Below are positions 1 to 12,715 of a stretch of 64,000 nt of DNA, one piece after another (position 1 is the first letter of the stretch; every line of letters begins with the position of its first letter). Position numbers and translations under genes: made by a program. This stretch comes from Babesia bovis T2Bo (taxonomy: Eukaryota; Apicomplexa; Aconoidasida; Piroplasmida; Babesiidae): contig NC_010574.1 in the NCBI RefSeq assembly GCF_000165395.2, forward strand, positions 1,612,001 to 1,676,000. Reading direction: 5' to 3'. Under the pieces are notes generated by a model, which did not search any database, had not been told where the DNA came from, and saw only the letters and a program-made list of their open reading frames with translations.

Positions 1-1067
1 TTCCGCACCTTTGGACTTTATTTCTGTATTCACAATTTCCAATGCGCTTCTCGCTGCAGATATAACCGCAATCAATGGCTCCCTCTTTTGATTATCTCGT
101 AGGTTTGGCGTGTTAGGTGAGCTTACATTGATTGCTATATAGTCCGCATAAGGTGCCACTCCCTTGACCGCGTTGACGGTATCAGCTAGGATATCACCCG
201 TACGGTTTTTTCCTGTACCGGATTGTGGAGCACAATTAAGTACCTACCAACACTAACACCTATCATGAAATCCTTGGTGAGTGGGTCAGATGCTTGTTTC
301 TTACGCACACGCTTCAGTCGTGCCTTTGCCACTTCCAAGCCAACACTGTTAAATCCGCAGCAGTTGATTAATGCCTTGCTGTCATGCAAGCGAAACATAA
401 CCGGTTTCGGATTACCTTCTTGCGGTAGTGGTAGTACAGTTCCTACTTCTACGAAACCAAATCCCATCCTAAGAATTTGCAGAGGAACTTCCACCTGCTT
501 ATCGTATCCAGCGGCCATACCTGATACATCGTAAGAAAGCACGTTAGGTTATCACCGATAGACTCTAGCACTTGTGATTAGCAAGCGATAAATATACCAC
601 TGCAGCATTACCCAGTGAATTATTATATAGACATGCACATACGAAAGTAGCAGCCAATTGTGTGACAACTTTAACTACGAGACTAACCTATAGGATTAAA
701 GAAGACGACATCCTTGAGTCGACTTTGTATGACAGGGGGGTCAACCGAGTAGTCCACGGGTGCTATTCCCAATTTCAATGCAGTGATACTTAGCTTGTGT
801 GCTACTTCCGGGTCAAGATAGTTCCGGAATAATGGCATGAGTACGTTGTAGAGTACGCTGTTTGGATCACGCAAACATATAACGGTGCCAGCACCGGTTG
901 CTGCAATGCACATCCCTCTGAACAACCATCGCTGTAACATATTTCGAGATGCTGTAAATTCTTACATTAAGCCGGCGTTGATGTGCTAATTCTAATACTG
1001 CGGCATTATCGAATGCTCCTGGGTTACCAGGCCGCGTACCGCGACGTAACAACCTTCCGAGCATCAT
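1..1067 (-). CDS. DHODH: Dihydroorotate dehydrogenase, class 2 (mitochondrial), 3' end outside window
   Basis: Fourth step of pyrimidine synthesis: dihydroorotate to orotate, passing electrons to ubiquinone at the mitochondrial inner membrane. Four exons can be read: 966-1067, 688-931, 248-520 and 1-212, with introns of 34, 167 and 35 nt. Spliced, the protein starts MMLGRLLRRG (basic, presequence-like), then has a hydrophobic stretch (MCIAATGAGTVICL). The FMN-binding core follows: NPIGMAAGYDK formed across intron 2, GFGFVEVGTV, GNPKPVMFRL, then GVSVGKN formed across intron 3, and AINVSSPNTPNLR. These are class 2 DHODH landmarks. The C-terminal part lies beyond position 1. It sits downstream of NSF on the same strand with about 220 bp between. 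The membrane segment supports the ubiquinone-linked class rather than the soluble class 1. Confidence 0.93.
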
Positions 1068-1288
1068 TCGAATGAAAATATGTTTTTAGTTGTCAATAAA
1101 AGTGGTACCAATGCTTGACTAAATGGGATTAAGGTTTAATATCACCACACACTTTGAACACTGTTGGATCAGTCTACATTAATAATGGTAATCAATGTTT
1201 CAGGTTATAGCCGGAGGCTAATAGGCTATCGAAAAACGTCGACGCTGTGATAAATTTCCCGCCTGTGTGGTATATAAGTGTGATATGG

Positions 1289-3807
1289 TCACTCACCTTC
1301 CTCAATAGTTCGTTGCACAGCGATTTCCAATGCTAGCATTAAGCTTTTGATACCGATTTCTGTGATTCTACCGCAGTTTGCGACCTACATGTTATATAAG
1401 TTTGATGTTTTTTTGGCAACAGTGATGTTCCATGACCTTTGTAAAATACTAACCTGTCTAATCTCATCATCTGGGAATGGCAAATCCGGTTGCACTGCTC
1501 CAGATAGTGCTTGATATATTTCAGTAGCTCCGGTCACCATTGGCACTTCAGTGGATACAGTGAAGCTTTGTGTAATATTTGCCATTTCCATAAAGGAATC
1601 TTCCGAGGTTGTACCGATGACGAATATGCGTCTACCGTGTTTGGGTGACTTTTTTACCAATATGAGCAGGCACTGTAGTATGGTATTGCTGAATCGTGGT
1701 CCTATTGGTGAGTAGTCGATCAGCCTTTCGATATCATCTAGTATAATTAATGACTGCGGCGTTTTATGCGCATCATCAAAGGCTTTGTGGATGGCGTTGA
1801 CCCTGGACAGTTCCTGTAGTGGTTTTATAATACGTAATGGCACATACCGATAGTCCAATATAGTTTTCAGGTGACACCACTTTGACGAATGGGAAGTTAG
1901 TGATGGACGCCACGTGCGCTGCTAATGCTGACTTGCCGCATCCTACTGGTCCGTGCAACAGTACTGATAGTACAGGCGTCTTTTCTGACTTTTGTACTTG
2001 TGCTGCCAATATTGTGCATGTTTCCAGCACTTGGTGGAACTTATGTCCAAATGGTACAATCCCGTGTCTGGTAAATCCTGTAAGATTAGATGAATCCACA
2101 CCGTATGCTGGTTTCACTTCGTTGAGTGCCATTAGAAAATCTGCGTGTGTGACTATAATCTTGTCCATATCTTTAGGTTTTGTTATATCGCTACCATCCA
2201 CATGTCTTTGTATTGCATAGGATACAGCGCACTTTACCATGCCTTCTAGCTCAGCTCCTGAGTAATTCTTGGTCAATGCGCATATTTCATCTAGGTTTAC
2301 ATCATCTGCTAGTCGTTTAGACTCCCGCATTACTCGTGTATGTATCTTCAATATTTGTGACCTTCCATTTTTATCTGGTAGACCCACTTCTATATGCACT
2401 TCAAAGCGTCCCGGCCTCAGTAAAGCTTCATCTATCATATCAATACGGTTAGTCATTCCGATGAGTAGTATGTTATTTAATGCATCTATTCCATCTATTT
2501 TTGAGAGTAGTTGGTTTACTATACTGTCCCGTGCTCCAGTGCCTGAGGTATCAGTACCACGTCTTTGGCATATAGAGTCTATTTCATCAAATATGATGAT
2601 ATGTAGACTCGATCTATCTCCTGCTCTTTGATATTCTTCTTCGGCATCTTTAAAGAGATTACGTATGTTTTCTTCTGACTGTCCGAAGAATCTGCTCATT
2701 ACTTCAGGTCCGTTAACTATTTTAGGTTTATGGCAATTCAATGCCTTTGACAATTGCCTTGCTATAAGTGTTTTACCGGTACCCGGCGGTCCGTATAGCA
2801 GCATTCCTGGTATCTATGTAACACTGTATATTCTGGCATACCTTTTACGTGCGATATTCCCAGTTGCTTAAGCAACTCTGGTGGGTAGATACGGGATGCG
2901 AACGCCCTTCTGAATATATCTGCGAATTCATTATCCAGGCCTCCTATACCCATTTCCTCGAAGTTGAAGTTTGGCTTGAGTATTCCTGCATCTCTTGAAG
3001 GTATAGCATGCTGCTTTCCATCTGGTGAGACGTAGTTGAAATCTAGTTTTGTGTTTTCCTGTAAACATCCACGCATAAGCATGTCTGGTGACTCCGACAG
3101 TTGACCTACGCTTACGGGTGATATGTTCGTTACCCTGTATCGTTTGTGTAATGATTTAATCTCTTACCTCAATCGCAGGGTTAAACCTCCCTGCATCATA
3201 GGCACGCATTGTGTGAGGTGTAGTACGTGGTTCAACAGTGCTTCTCGTACTCCTACCTCTAGGTGGTCAAAATTAATAGCATGTTGTTGCGCTGGGAGAT
3301 ATATATTTTATAACAGACACATACCTTTTTGTGAAGCTCGAAAGAACGAGACTTCGAATACAATACGCCCTGCTGGTGAGAATGGCGCTTCAGTTTGACT
3401 TCCGAAGAGGCTCTTTCTACCACCGTCAGGCACAGGTTTGATTTCTACTGATTCTCCTATTGATACCGCTATTAGCTGACGTGCGCAGCTGTTGAGCAGT
3501 ATATCATTGGCTCCGCATGCTGGATGATGCCTGGTATTCCATATAACCAAACTGGATATACCTTACCTGAAGCAGAAGATGATTGTGTTTACTGTACCGT
3601 ATGCCATAAATGAGTGCGTTTTCAGCTTATTGTAAAGCTCAGCGTTTACGTAGGCCTGTATAGAGTGAGGATCAATACTTAGAAGCGCTTCCGTTGTACC
3701 TAGGTTGTGAGCTACCGTGTTGGCTACAAGGTCACGGGACTTACACAGTTGGTGAACGACAGCGATTCTTCGGGCAGCTTGCCCACAACACGTGTAAAAC
3801 GTTCCAT
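1289..3807 (-). CDS. NSF: N-ethylmaleimide-sensitive factor (NSF/Sec18), AAA ATPase
   Basis: Hexameric AAA ATPase that takes apart SNARE complexes after membrane fusion. Multi-exon, start ATG at 3807, stop TGA at 1289-1291. The N domain is read through short introns (35, 36, 33 and 33 nt). D1 holds Walker A GPPGTGKT, created across a 35-nt intron in the typical context HVKGMLLYGPPGTGKT, Walker B IIIFDEID, and the sensor/arginine region LLRPGRFEVHIEVGLPD. D2 holds a GPVGCGKS P-loop and the NSF-typical DDIERLIDYSPIGPRFSN. The final exon ends about 30 codons after EIRQ. Domain order N-D1-D2 and length fit NSF rather than p97/CDC48. The first intron is the least certain boundary. Confidence 0.95.
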
Positions 3808-3932
3808 TTTTTATGTAAATATAAAATACACACTAGAAGTATCGGGGGTGGCTGCTGGAGTTCGCCCTCGAGTCGGTATTGAGACACACACCTACACATG
3901 GGATGCTAATAAAACATTTATGCCTATTGAGT

Positions 3933-6900
3933 TTAGGGGTATGGTCTGTTAACTCGTGCTGTTACAGCGCGCGTTAACGATTTAATATCCTTGACGTGGA
4001 AGATACGCGTTAGCTTGACCACTTCGTTGTACGCCTCGAGAAGCTCTTCTTCGGTTAACCCGTCCGGGAGGCTTATTGATCTTATGGGTTTCGCATTGAT
4101 GTTTCCATAGGCGTTCACACGTTGGCTTGCTGGGTCATTATATCCGTCAGAGCGATCGTCGCTGCCGCTTCTGATAACCATTCTATGTGGCGTATCTGAC
4201 AATCGTGATAGCAGGGCCTCCTTGGTGAAAGGTGCGGCTTCACGTGGTTCATCCATTCTAAAATCAAACGTGGGCGTTGTTATGCGGTTCATAATCCTCG
4301 GGGTACTTTTCTGTTCTGGAGCTGTATTTGTGCTCGCATCAACCATTTGGCGTGGGTTGGAACTGAGGTCAGCATATACCTCTGGTTCTATTGACTCAAC
4401 AACTATTGGGGTCCATACAGCAGACGATTGACTGCTACATGGCTGTATCTCCCTGTAGCACGTCTGTGTCCCAACAGTAACTTGGTTATTCCTAGTCCCT
4501 AGATCACTAGATCGTTGTGAAATTTCCCCTGAATCGTCGAAGATGTTACCCACTGGAGGTATTATCGTACGCCTCTTCGAACCCGTTGCCGGCACGGCAG
4601 CATCGTCAAATAGCATACTTGAGTTAGCCCTTGAGAGTACTTCCGCCAGGGTGTTACTGTCGATATTTGGGTTTAGTTCTTTTATCAGCTCCACTATCGG
4701 CGCTAATTTTAGATCTTGTTCCAACTTCTGTGTGGGTAAAGTACCCATTGGGTAGTTTCTATGGTTATCCGATCCTCGTGGATAGTTATCCACCTCCAAG
4801 GTGTCCTCGGGGAATTCCACGCTTTGGCAGTCATCTGAGGGCATTCTTACGTAGTCACTTGAAGCTGCAGACGAATTCATTGAAACCTTTGTTCTACATG
4901 CTGTGATTTGGTTACCCTCACGATCCATAGCAAACTCTGTGGAATCAGCTCGTATGTTGCGATTTATATCTCTTGAGTTGTCTACGCGTCGCGAGAGTGT
5001 AACCATCATATTCTGTAAGCTCTGTATGACTGCGTGTATTTTGGGTTGAGCTTTTGGATTACTTATTGGCGATTCGTTGCGCATTGCAATATCACGATCC
5101 AGTGAAGTGTCTCCTGGATCTCCAGATCGCATTCGTGACTTTCGTGGATCATTAAAAATACTCTCGTGGACATTAGCCGTGTTTTTCATAGTCCTGTCGT
5201 CACCATCAAATATATCCAGTTCTATTGACGTCTGGTAGCCTTGGGCGTGTAAGTTACTCCCTGGTATGTATGAGTCCAAGTCATTAGCAAATGACATTAA
5301 TTCATTCACTGCCGGTTTGTATTCATCTGATATATCCTGGTTACGTCTTGTAAGTTCGCAGTCGCTAATGTAATCTGCTGGTGAGTTTTCTGCCCTAGTG
5401 AGCAATACTTCATCTCCTTGGTTCCTAGAATCGCCCAGCATAGCCCGACTGGAGTCATACAAATTGACATTAGATATCTTGTCGTTGTTATAGTTGAATA
5501 TCCCAGGGAACTTGCTAAGATTCACGTCATCTTGCGATTGTGGCTCAAGGACTGGGTGGGCACTGGTGTGATCATTACGCTCCATTGGTGGATCTGATAA
5601 GTTAAAATCAACTTGTGATGGTGGCACACGTAGATCGGCGTAGCCCCTATGAACGTCGCAGTTGTCACGTCGTGCGGCTGCGTTCGACATGAACAAATTC
5701 GTGGGCACTGCATCGTTAGTTGCCCAGTAGCGATTCCGGTTGTATGGATCCATCCTGTCGCGCACATGGTCACTAGTTTTCCGTGAATGCATAGCTGTGA
5801 ACATTGCCGCATTGTCAATCCCGTTAGTAGCTATGTGACAATAGCCTTCCTGGAGCCCGGAACTGGCAACTTCATGTGTAGTGCTTGGCGGCAGATCATC
5901 TGAATATGGCGTCGTGATATCACGTTGTGGATGCACGGCGTACCGAGGGTCATTGACAGTTATAGGGGCTGGTACCTGTAACTTCGGCACATTCGTGCCA
6001 TAGCACTTCACACCCATCCTAGCAGCGACTTCTGGAACTTGGCTTAGGCTATTTTCGTATGCTGTACCTATATCGTGCCTGATTTGCGACGTACAGTCTG
6101 GGCATGGAAGGTTGTGCATGGCATGCTCACTTTCGAAGTTGCGGTACATTCCAATCATTACGTGGTTCTTATGGTGTACTCCATCCTTTGCAGTTGGTAT
6201 CGGTGGAGCCATTGCTGCATACGTTCCAACCTTGTTCGACATGCCTCTAACATGGTTGGGATAACTCATTGTCCGTTGATGGTGTCCACGGGGCTCGACA
6301 TGCTGCGGAGCCATGGAAACCGGGCGATGCTTACGCTCTATGCATGAATGACACCCGCGTAGCAAAATATCCAATGAAGGGTTATGACCCAGCTCTGGTG
6401 TTGCCAATGTGGTTTCAGAGCTGTTGCAACCACTGCCATAAGTCTTTATGGCGTCGCCCATTTGCTGGGCTTTAGCGGTGCCATAGTAGGTTGATACCGT
6501 CTTGGCGTATCTATTGTTTTCAGGCTTCCTTTGGCACACCTGTTTGGTACCCATTCCGATGAATGCGTTCATGGAATCCGGCGTGAATTGGTTATTTGCA
6601 TATAGGTGTATATCATCATGGTTGACATAGGTCTCGGAGGATTGGGTGCCTCCATACTTCTTCCTGAAATCTTTTGCAAAGCTCATTAGGTCATTATCGC
6701 AGCTGGGTATCAACCGATTAGTCGATGACCGTGCTGAACTAGGGGTCCATGCAACGCCTGAACTGTTCAATGGCGCTTCCATGGATGAACTGCGGTATGG
6801 TGACATCTTAAATCGCTCCGGCCTAGAAGTGGAAGCCGGGGACACCGTTACGGTACTAGGTTGTCTTCCTGCGAGGGCAGTATCTGAAGAAACAAGTTTC

Positions 6901-7783
6901 AGGGCAGGTTCAACAATTGTGCACACATCCGTTGCATCGGAACGTGCAACTGCACATTCCTTGGGGGGATAAGACGAGACACCTTCTTTAGAGACGGGAT
7001 TAACCTTTACGCAGGAATCCAACTCACGGGCTGCAGAGACGCTTTGTATCACACGCTTCGGTGTGCTCACATGGGCGTTATAAACATCATTGTGATCCTT
7101 TGGTCCATCTTTTGTTAGACCACGTGAATTGTTGTCATGACATATATTGCGCACGTAGACTAGATCAGAATCCGCATCGCTGTAGCTATCTATCGACGAC
7201 GTTACTATACCGTAGAAACTATCAGGTTCATAATTGCAGTCTTCGGTATCATATTCTTGGCAGGGGAAGAACTTTTCCTCAGGTGCTGGATCTGCGTAAC
7301 AAAGTGGATACTGGGCGTTACAGGACCCGGCAAGATATTTAACGGCACCGTTTATTACTCCAGTGCGGTCGTGAGGTGTCTCCAACTCCTCTATAACCAG
7401 AGGACGGTCTGAATATAAGGTGAGATCACGCATCAGAGACGCGGGATTCACGAGAGAAATTGATACGGCTCACGATGACACGCAAAAATTTACATCACAG
7501 ACACTTATAATAAAAGTGTTCTCTTATCATATATTTATGTAAGGAAGCTTTGCGGAAAACAACTGTGACACACTTAATATTGCATACCACGTAACGTTGT
7601 CATGGGTGAGAGGAAAAATATGAACTATGTAGCCACCATGAAATAGATCAAGGAATAATTACACCATAGCACGGGTCATTTTATTCATTTTTTCGGGCAT
7701 ATGAATGGGTAAATGGTATATAATCACTTACCGACGCTGCTGTGCGCAGCCTCCTTAGAGGCAGATGACACTTTAGGAGCCAT
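3933..7783 (-). CDS. Large hypothetical protein (about 1170 residues), low complexity
   Basis: An open frame of about 1150 codons (3933 to about 7451) that I do not recognise. It is polar and rich in Ser, Asn, Asp, Arg and His, has no signal peptide or membrane segment, and looks mostly disordered. Its C-terminal 60 residues (LPDGLTEEELLEAYNEVVKL) could form a helix and are the likeliest conserved part. The frame has no convincing first ATG. A short exon at 7732-7783 (MAPKVSSASKEAAHSSV) ends in phase 1 at a GTAAGT donor. A good acceptor (ttatattcag) at 7409-7411 restores the same phase, giving a 322-nt intron and continuing DRPLVIEELE. That splice is inferred; the alternative is an internal ATG near 7433. 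Confidence 0.7.
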
Positions 7784-8577
7784 TTGGACCCAATGGTAAC
7801 CCTAGAGCAGCAACTACCGCGCCCGAAACCTCTGATCGATACGTCAGCGCGGTGCTACCTAGTAGGCGGGCTGCCATATAGTATACAATCACATTATCGC
7901 ACACGCCTCAGACGACTCCCCATCTCGGAATATCTCCCACATGTGGATATACGTTTAATGCGCCACAGTGTTTATTTAAAATTAAAACATAGTCAGCTAC
8001 ACGTGTTGTATGCGTCGGAATTTGGTGCTTTGGTTATTCTTATCTGGTCAAAATTCTTTACGTTGTCAGCTTCCATATATCCGTGGTTTATTCTATTTCT
8101 GCTTGGTTGCTTAAAACATCTAAAAGCGTTTGATTTCTTGATAATAGATGTACTAGTGCCTACTGTGGTTCATATATGCTTATAGCTGACCTATTGCACA
8201 GCGTGATGCTTATCCATAAACAACGTCACGGGTTGCCTATTCGTTGTTTTACAGAATATTATCCAGCACAGTGTGACTATGTATAACTCTTGTAGCTAAC
8301 ATGCTGTGTATTTTTGTATTCTGCTGGCTAAGAACCCAGGTTCTATGCAAATGCTATACATCTGTGGATAAGTGTTGTATCTACTAGGGGCTAGCCACAT
8401 ATCTAGGTTTAGAACAGATTAAACTAGATCACATTTAGACCGGTATGTCTGTAATGCTGTTTAGTGGCAATAAACAGTGCATATATGCTAGGTGGAGCAA
8501 TAACTACCACGGCATGACCATTAGAGGGAACATCACACAGCAGTGTCACATATACTTGTGTAATCCCACTGTATGTC
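7784..8577. other. Intergenic region between the large hypothetical gene and XPO1
   Basis: About 0.8 kb upstream of the hypothetical gene and downstream of the XPO1 stop. A plus-strand open frame (ATG 7793 to 8185, about 130 codons, hydrophobic C-terminal half) is present, but it begins 10 bp from the proposed minus-strand start and shows no family resemblance. Nothing else recognisable. Confidence 0.4.
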
Positions 8578-11500
8578 CTAATCGAGTGTTACCTCTTTTG
8601 TATCATTGTATATACCCTGTTCATGCTGTAGTTTACGCTGTTCTATTGCCCTTGCACGTTCTATTGCATTTTGCCTATCCTGTTCAAATATACGATCGAA
8701 CTCATCTCCTGAGCCTGCAAACTCCTTGAGTGACAGTAGAAAGTCCTTGACATGTGTTTGGAACCTCATGGGCTGTCCTGATGTTATGCTCAGACCTGAT
8801 GACATCATTGATTCGTTCTGCTCGGCTATGGTCTCCCCTGCGAAGTTGAACAGGTCCACCACGAAAGCTTCTACTTGCTTGACATTCAGTGTGATGAAGC
8901 TGTTTCCTAGCAATTCAACCAGGAACTTCATGACGTGTACTCGTGTTAGTTCTGAACTTGGGTCGTTGACAGTACCACACTCCAAGAAGCGAATTAGCAC
9001 TCGCAGTATCTCAGTTTGTAATCGGAATCCAGATTTATGTAGTGTATCAGTGAGTACACCAAGGATTTCCTTGAGCAGTAAATAGTAATAGTTCCTGCAG
9101 AAGCTGAGTACAGCGGACATGCCTTGTCCTCCTGGCGACTGGTCGTTACGACGGTCAAGTAACATTAGGTTGTTCAAGAATTCTCGGACTACTGTCAATC
9201 CACGCTCTGCTACTGAGGGGTGTTCATGTTTAAATGCCCATATTAATGACATCACATATGCACGAAGTCGTTCACTGGGCAGTAGCAATAATCCATCGAA
9301 GCAGTGCTTGGTACACTTTTGTAGCATTTCGTAGAAATATTCACGGTGCTCTGGGAAGCTGTGGAAGTCCATTTTAACCATATCGAGTGTACAATCGAAA
9401 ATCTGTTCAAATATTTGTGGCAAAACGTGTGATCCGCTATTACCTAGCTTCTCGATTAACGTTGTCACTACGCATATAACTTCATGATCACGTGTTTCTG
9501 CCAAGCAGTTACGATATACAACCAATACAGTTGAGGTAATAGACTGTATGAGCATGTTCAATACCTCGTTGTAGTTGTTCATATTACAATCTTCTGTTTG
9601 GTCCATGTCAACTGTGTTGTCCACCTGTATTGGAACAGACGGCTCGGAGTATGTCTTAGCGATCTTATTTGGTAGGTGCCCAATGTAAGTCTCCAGTAGA
9701 TGCAAGATTGACCTACGGACCAGATGCATTAGGTTTATGTTATTATGCTTCAAGACTCCTGGCCCTGCAGCTTTGACTGCGTTTTGTATGTAGCATGAAT
9801 ATAGATTGTATAGATGTGTTATCCCGGGGTATATATACATCAGCTGGCGCGTATATGCCGACCCTGTGCTTTTAGCCACCCGGTTGTTCATCCTCAATAT
9901 TTGTATAATCGATCGCGTGGTTTCTACGTGGTAAATTGGCATATTTTGTACTGTTGCCCAAACTGCGGCATCTCCCGATAGTAGGTTGGGGTCACTGGTA
10001 TTACCCAGTATAGCTTGCCAATCACAGTTACAGCGCTCCATCAGCATACTGATGGTCTGGTGGCGATACTGGTTATCCACTGCTGATATTACATTACCTA
10101 CAGATTCGTAGAACCAGAGTATGAGTTTATCATCTAACACCCCGGTCATAGGATCCCTAAGCCTAATCAATTCGTTGATATACGGTACATCATTCAGCGT
10201 TTGCATCGCAATGGTTTTCTTGCACGATGTGGTAATCTTTAGGAAAGTTTCACAAGCCATTTGCTGTACTCCTGGGAACATTTCTCGCATGAATTCAAAT
10301 AACTTGTTCATCACAGTGTAAAGGAACCGCCAGTTATTCTTTAGGAACCTAGGGTATTGCCCTACGACGTACATTATATTTGATGCTACGATAGCCTTGT
10401 CCCCAGTGGCTGTCTTTACCTCGCATATGTTAAGCAGGCACTTGATAATAAGCACCAGAAATCGTTTTTCTACCATTTCGTCCATAGCTCCGGATATTGA
10501 TCCCACACTGTAGCATAGCCTGTTGAGTATGGTAGGGTCCCAGGTATCACGTCTATTTGATGAATGTGCAATTTCCATTTCACGGTCCAACACCTCCATC
10601 ATTATCCTTTCGGTATCTTCCTGCATAATAGTTGTTAGATTAATCAACACAGTCTTCATACGGTTATACAAAGCGATTTCTGCAGTATTTGGGTTATATT
10701 CCCTTGTGACTTCACATGCGTCGGCGTCGTATAGTATATACACTTCCTGTGGCTTCGCCATCCTCTTTATAAGGACCCTCTGTAGTTGTACCAGAACTGG
10801 GCGATAGATACCCAAGCGTCCATTATCATATGTTTGGTTTAAATTAATGGTACGTGGATTAAATCCCTGTACTTCTCCTAGTTCACTCACGATTATACCA
10901 CGTTCGGCTGCTTGTTGCCGTTGGTGTTCCTTTACATCGCGCATGATTGCTGCCACGAATATATGCCAGTAGTCCAGGCATATTTTAAATGTTTCTTCGT
11001 GGTTGATATCTGTCATGGCTACTAACCTTTCGAGCACATATATGAGCGACTGATGGTTATTGGCATCGCGCTCTACGATAGATTCTCGGAAGTTTTTCAG
11101 GAAGTTGGTGCAGCAGATGCTGAACTGGCAGTAGAAAGTCTCCCAGAACAACCTGTTACAGGGCGCCACATGGTTAGTATCATCATAATGTGTGGAATTC
11201 TCGGGTAGTGAAGACACCTTGGCTACCAGCTTCGGCCACATTGACGCCACTCGCATGCCAAACGCCTGCATCTCTTGCGATGATAGTGACAACCCCGCGA
11301 TTTCCGTTAAACACTTGGTGCACTCAACTCGGTACGTCATGGAATCCCAGAAGTGATCTAGCAGCAGGTCTATCAAGACCACATTAACGCCTCCGTAAAA
11401 ATACTGCTCAAAAATATAACCCACGGGTATCCATTTCAAGAAGTGTGCTAGACACGTCAATGTCTGCTTAACCAGGGACACTCGTACAGACTCTGGGTTA

Positions 11501-12138
11501 GTTATTGAATTGTGCATGACAAATATGCACAGCTCGAATATATCTTTAAAGTCAGCGCTCATACGTGATGTTAGACGTTGCACTGTACGACTTTGCATAT
11601 GGTCCTCTCCGAAATCGAACAGCTCTTCACTCAGCATGTTCAGGAGCCTCATATTATTTTCACATAGGCTTTGTGACACTTGCGATGCACGGCATATTTC
11701 TGGGATAAAGTTATCCCAGCGTTCTGGCCATTCTCGTTTTACGATCTGAATTAATGTTTCATTCAGTTTAGTCAGGAAATGGCGTTCTCGATTACAGGCT
11801 TCGTCGTCCATACTTAGTTTAATTACTAGATCGGCCACATAGCTTCGTATACCCAGTCGATCTTCAATTGCCAGGACATTCCACCTAGTTTGGATACACA
11901 TCTGCAGCACTTGTAGAGCGAAGAACTTAGTGTTGGTATTCTTTGAACACGACAGTATTACTGCCACGTGTTTCCAGCTATCAGGTAGGGTACGGAATTG
12001 CTCGAGAATTTTATGGGCTGCTTCCCTGTTATGGCCGCTACCGGAATCGAACATAGCATCGATTACCGTATCGAGCAGGGCTACCATGTTCTCATCAAAG
12101 ACACGCGAGGTGTCTAGCAGGATGGAAGGGTCAGCCAT
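8578..12138 (-). CDS. XPO1: Exportin-1 (CRM1), nuclear export receptor
   Basis: Karyopherin that binds leucine-rich export signals together with Ran-GTP and carries cargo out of the nucleus. Single exon of 1186 codons from ATG at 12138. The N-terminus DSWKHVAVILSCSKNTNTKFFALQVL is the importin-beta/CRM1 region. The cargo-groove region is clear around residues 538-600: LNRLCYSVGSISGAMDE, then EKRFLV, SNIMYVVGQYPRFL and NKLFEFM. Cys542 in that segment aligns with human Cys528, the residue alkylated by leptomycin B. The C-terminal HEAT repeats continue to residue 1120, followed by a charged tail. Length is slightly above the roughly 1070 usual for animals, within the apicomplexan range. Confidence 0.97.
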   Translation of the reverse strand: MADPSILLDTSRVFDENMVALLDTVIDAMFDSGSGHNREAAHKILEQFRTLPDSWKHVAVILSCSKNTNTKFFALQVLQMCIQTRWNVLAIEDRLGIRSYVADLVIKLSMDDEACNRERHFLTKLNETLIQIVKREWPERWDNFIPEICRASQVSQSLCENNMRLLNMLSEELFDFGEDHMQSRTVQRLTSRMSADFKDIFELCIFVMHNSITNPESVRVSLVKQTLTCLAHFLKWIPVGYIFEQYFYGGVNVVLIDLLLDHFWDSMTYRVECTKCLTEIAGLSLSSQEMQAFGMRVASMWPKLVAKVSSLPENSTHYDDTNHVAPCNRLFWETFYCQFSICCTNFLKNFRESIVERDANNHQSLIYVLERLVAMTDINHEETFKICLDYWHIFVAAIMRDVKEHQRQQAAERGIIVSELGEVQGFNPRTINLNQTYDNGRLGIYRPVLVQLQRVLIKRMAKPQEVYILYDADACEVTREYNPNTAEIALYNRMKTVLINLTTIMQEDTERIMMEVLDREMEIAHSSNRRDTWDPTILNRLCYSVGSISGAMDEMVEKRFLVLIIKCLLNICEVKTATGDKAIVASNIMYVVGQYPRFLKNNWRFLYTVMNKLFEFMREMFPGVQQMACETFLKITTSCKKTIAMQTLNDVPYINELIRLRDPMTGVLDDKLILWFYESVGNVISAVDNQYRHQTISMLMERCNCDWQAILGNTSDPNLLSGDAAVWATVQNMPIYHVETTRSIIQILRMNNRVAKSTGSAYTRQLMYIYPGITHLYNLYSCYIQNAVKAAGPGVLKHNNINLMHLVRRSILHLLETYIGHLPNKIAKTYSEPSVPIQVDNTVDMDQTEDCNMNNYNEVLNMLIQSITSTVLVVYRNCLAETRDHEVICVVTTLIEKLGNSGSHVLPQIFEQIFDCTLDMVKMDFHSFPEHREYFYEMLQKCTKHCFDGLLLLPSERLRAYVMSLIWAFKHEHPSVAERGLTVVREFLNNLMLLDRRNDQSPGGQGMSAVLSFCRNYYYLLLKEILGVLTDTLHKSGFRLQTEILRVLIRFLECGTVNDPSSELTRVHVMKFLVELLGNSFITLNVKQVEAFVVDLFNFAGETIAEQNESMMSSGLSITSGQPMRFQTHVKDFLLSLKEFAGSGDEFDRIFEQDRQNAIERARAIEQRKLQHEQGIYNDTKEVTLD

Positions 12139-12715
12139 TGTGTAGATATGTATGTGCCATCACCTGTAGTCTAACGCGTCGCCATGTATGCCAGAACCTT
12201 CCAAGGTCTTATTGGCAGTCTAGTGGCAGCGCACACCTTAATAGGATATATCAACGGGATAGTAATACGATAATAGGAACAAAATGTGTCATAAAGGTAT
12301 CAATTAGCGGTAAGATGGAGATGTGAGGTTACAATGCTCTGCCGCACACTAAGCCTATACGAGATATGTTCTATATATAGTTAAAGTGACAGAGTCAAGT
12401 ATATCATTTAATAGCTTAAGGTGTATCATATTGGTATACAATAAGGCTTGTAAAGTCAATCTAGAGTGATACAGCATATGTAGTCCGAGTAACCCCGAGA
12501 ACCATACTTCTCGACTATATTACTGATTATGTCCTACAGAATCCTATGTTTAGTTGTTTATACTTATTGTATGATACGAAATCAAGGTGCCATCCCCTTG
12601 TGTGCATTATAACAAGTGAAAGATGTCACTATCCTATTAAGACACTTATTACACCAGACACATAGTTGCTTCTAACATGTAAATTGATGTATATAAATAT
12701 ATATTCAGCTGAGAA

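Noticed and set aside
300..370. Unusual Cys-Cys in the DHODH substrate-site segment (INCCGFNS)
   Set aside because: Plasmodium DHODH has a closely similar segment (INSCGFNN), so this is a lineage feature and not an oddity.
3690..3800. Very short (21-23 nt) first intron in NSF
   Set aside because: A 35-nt alternative with the same donor gives an open frame and agrees with the length of the other introns.
7793..8185. 130-codon plus-strand open frame with a hydrophobic C-terminal half
   Set aside because: No family resemblance or splice support, and it begins 10 bp from the proposed minus-strand first exon. It may be chance in an AT-rich spacer; kept only as a note.
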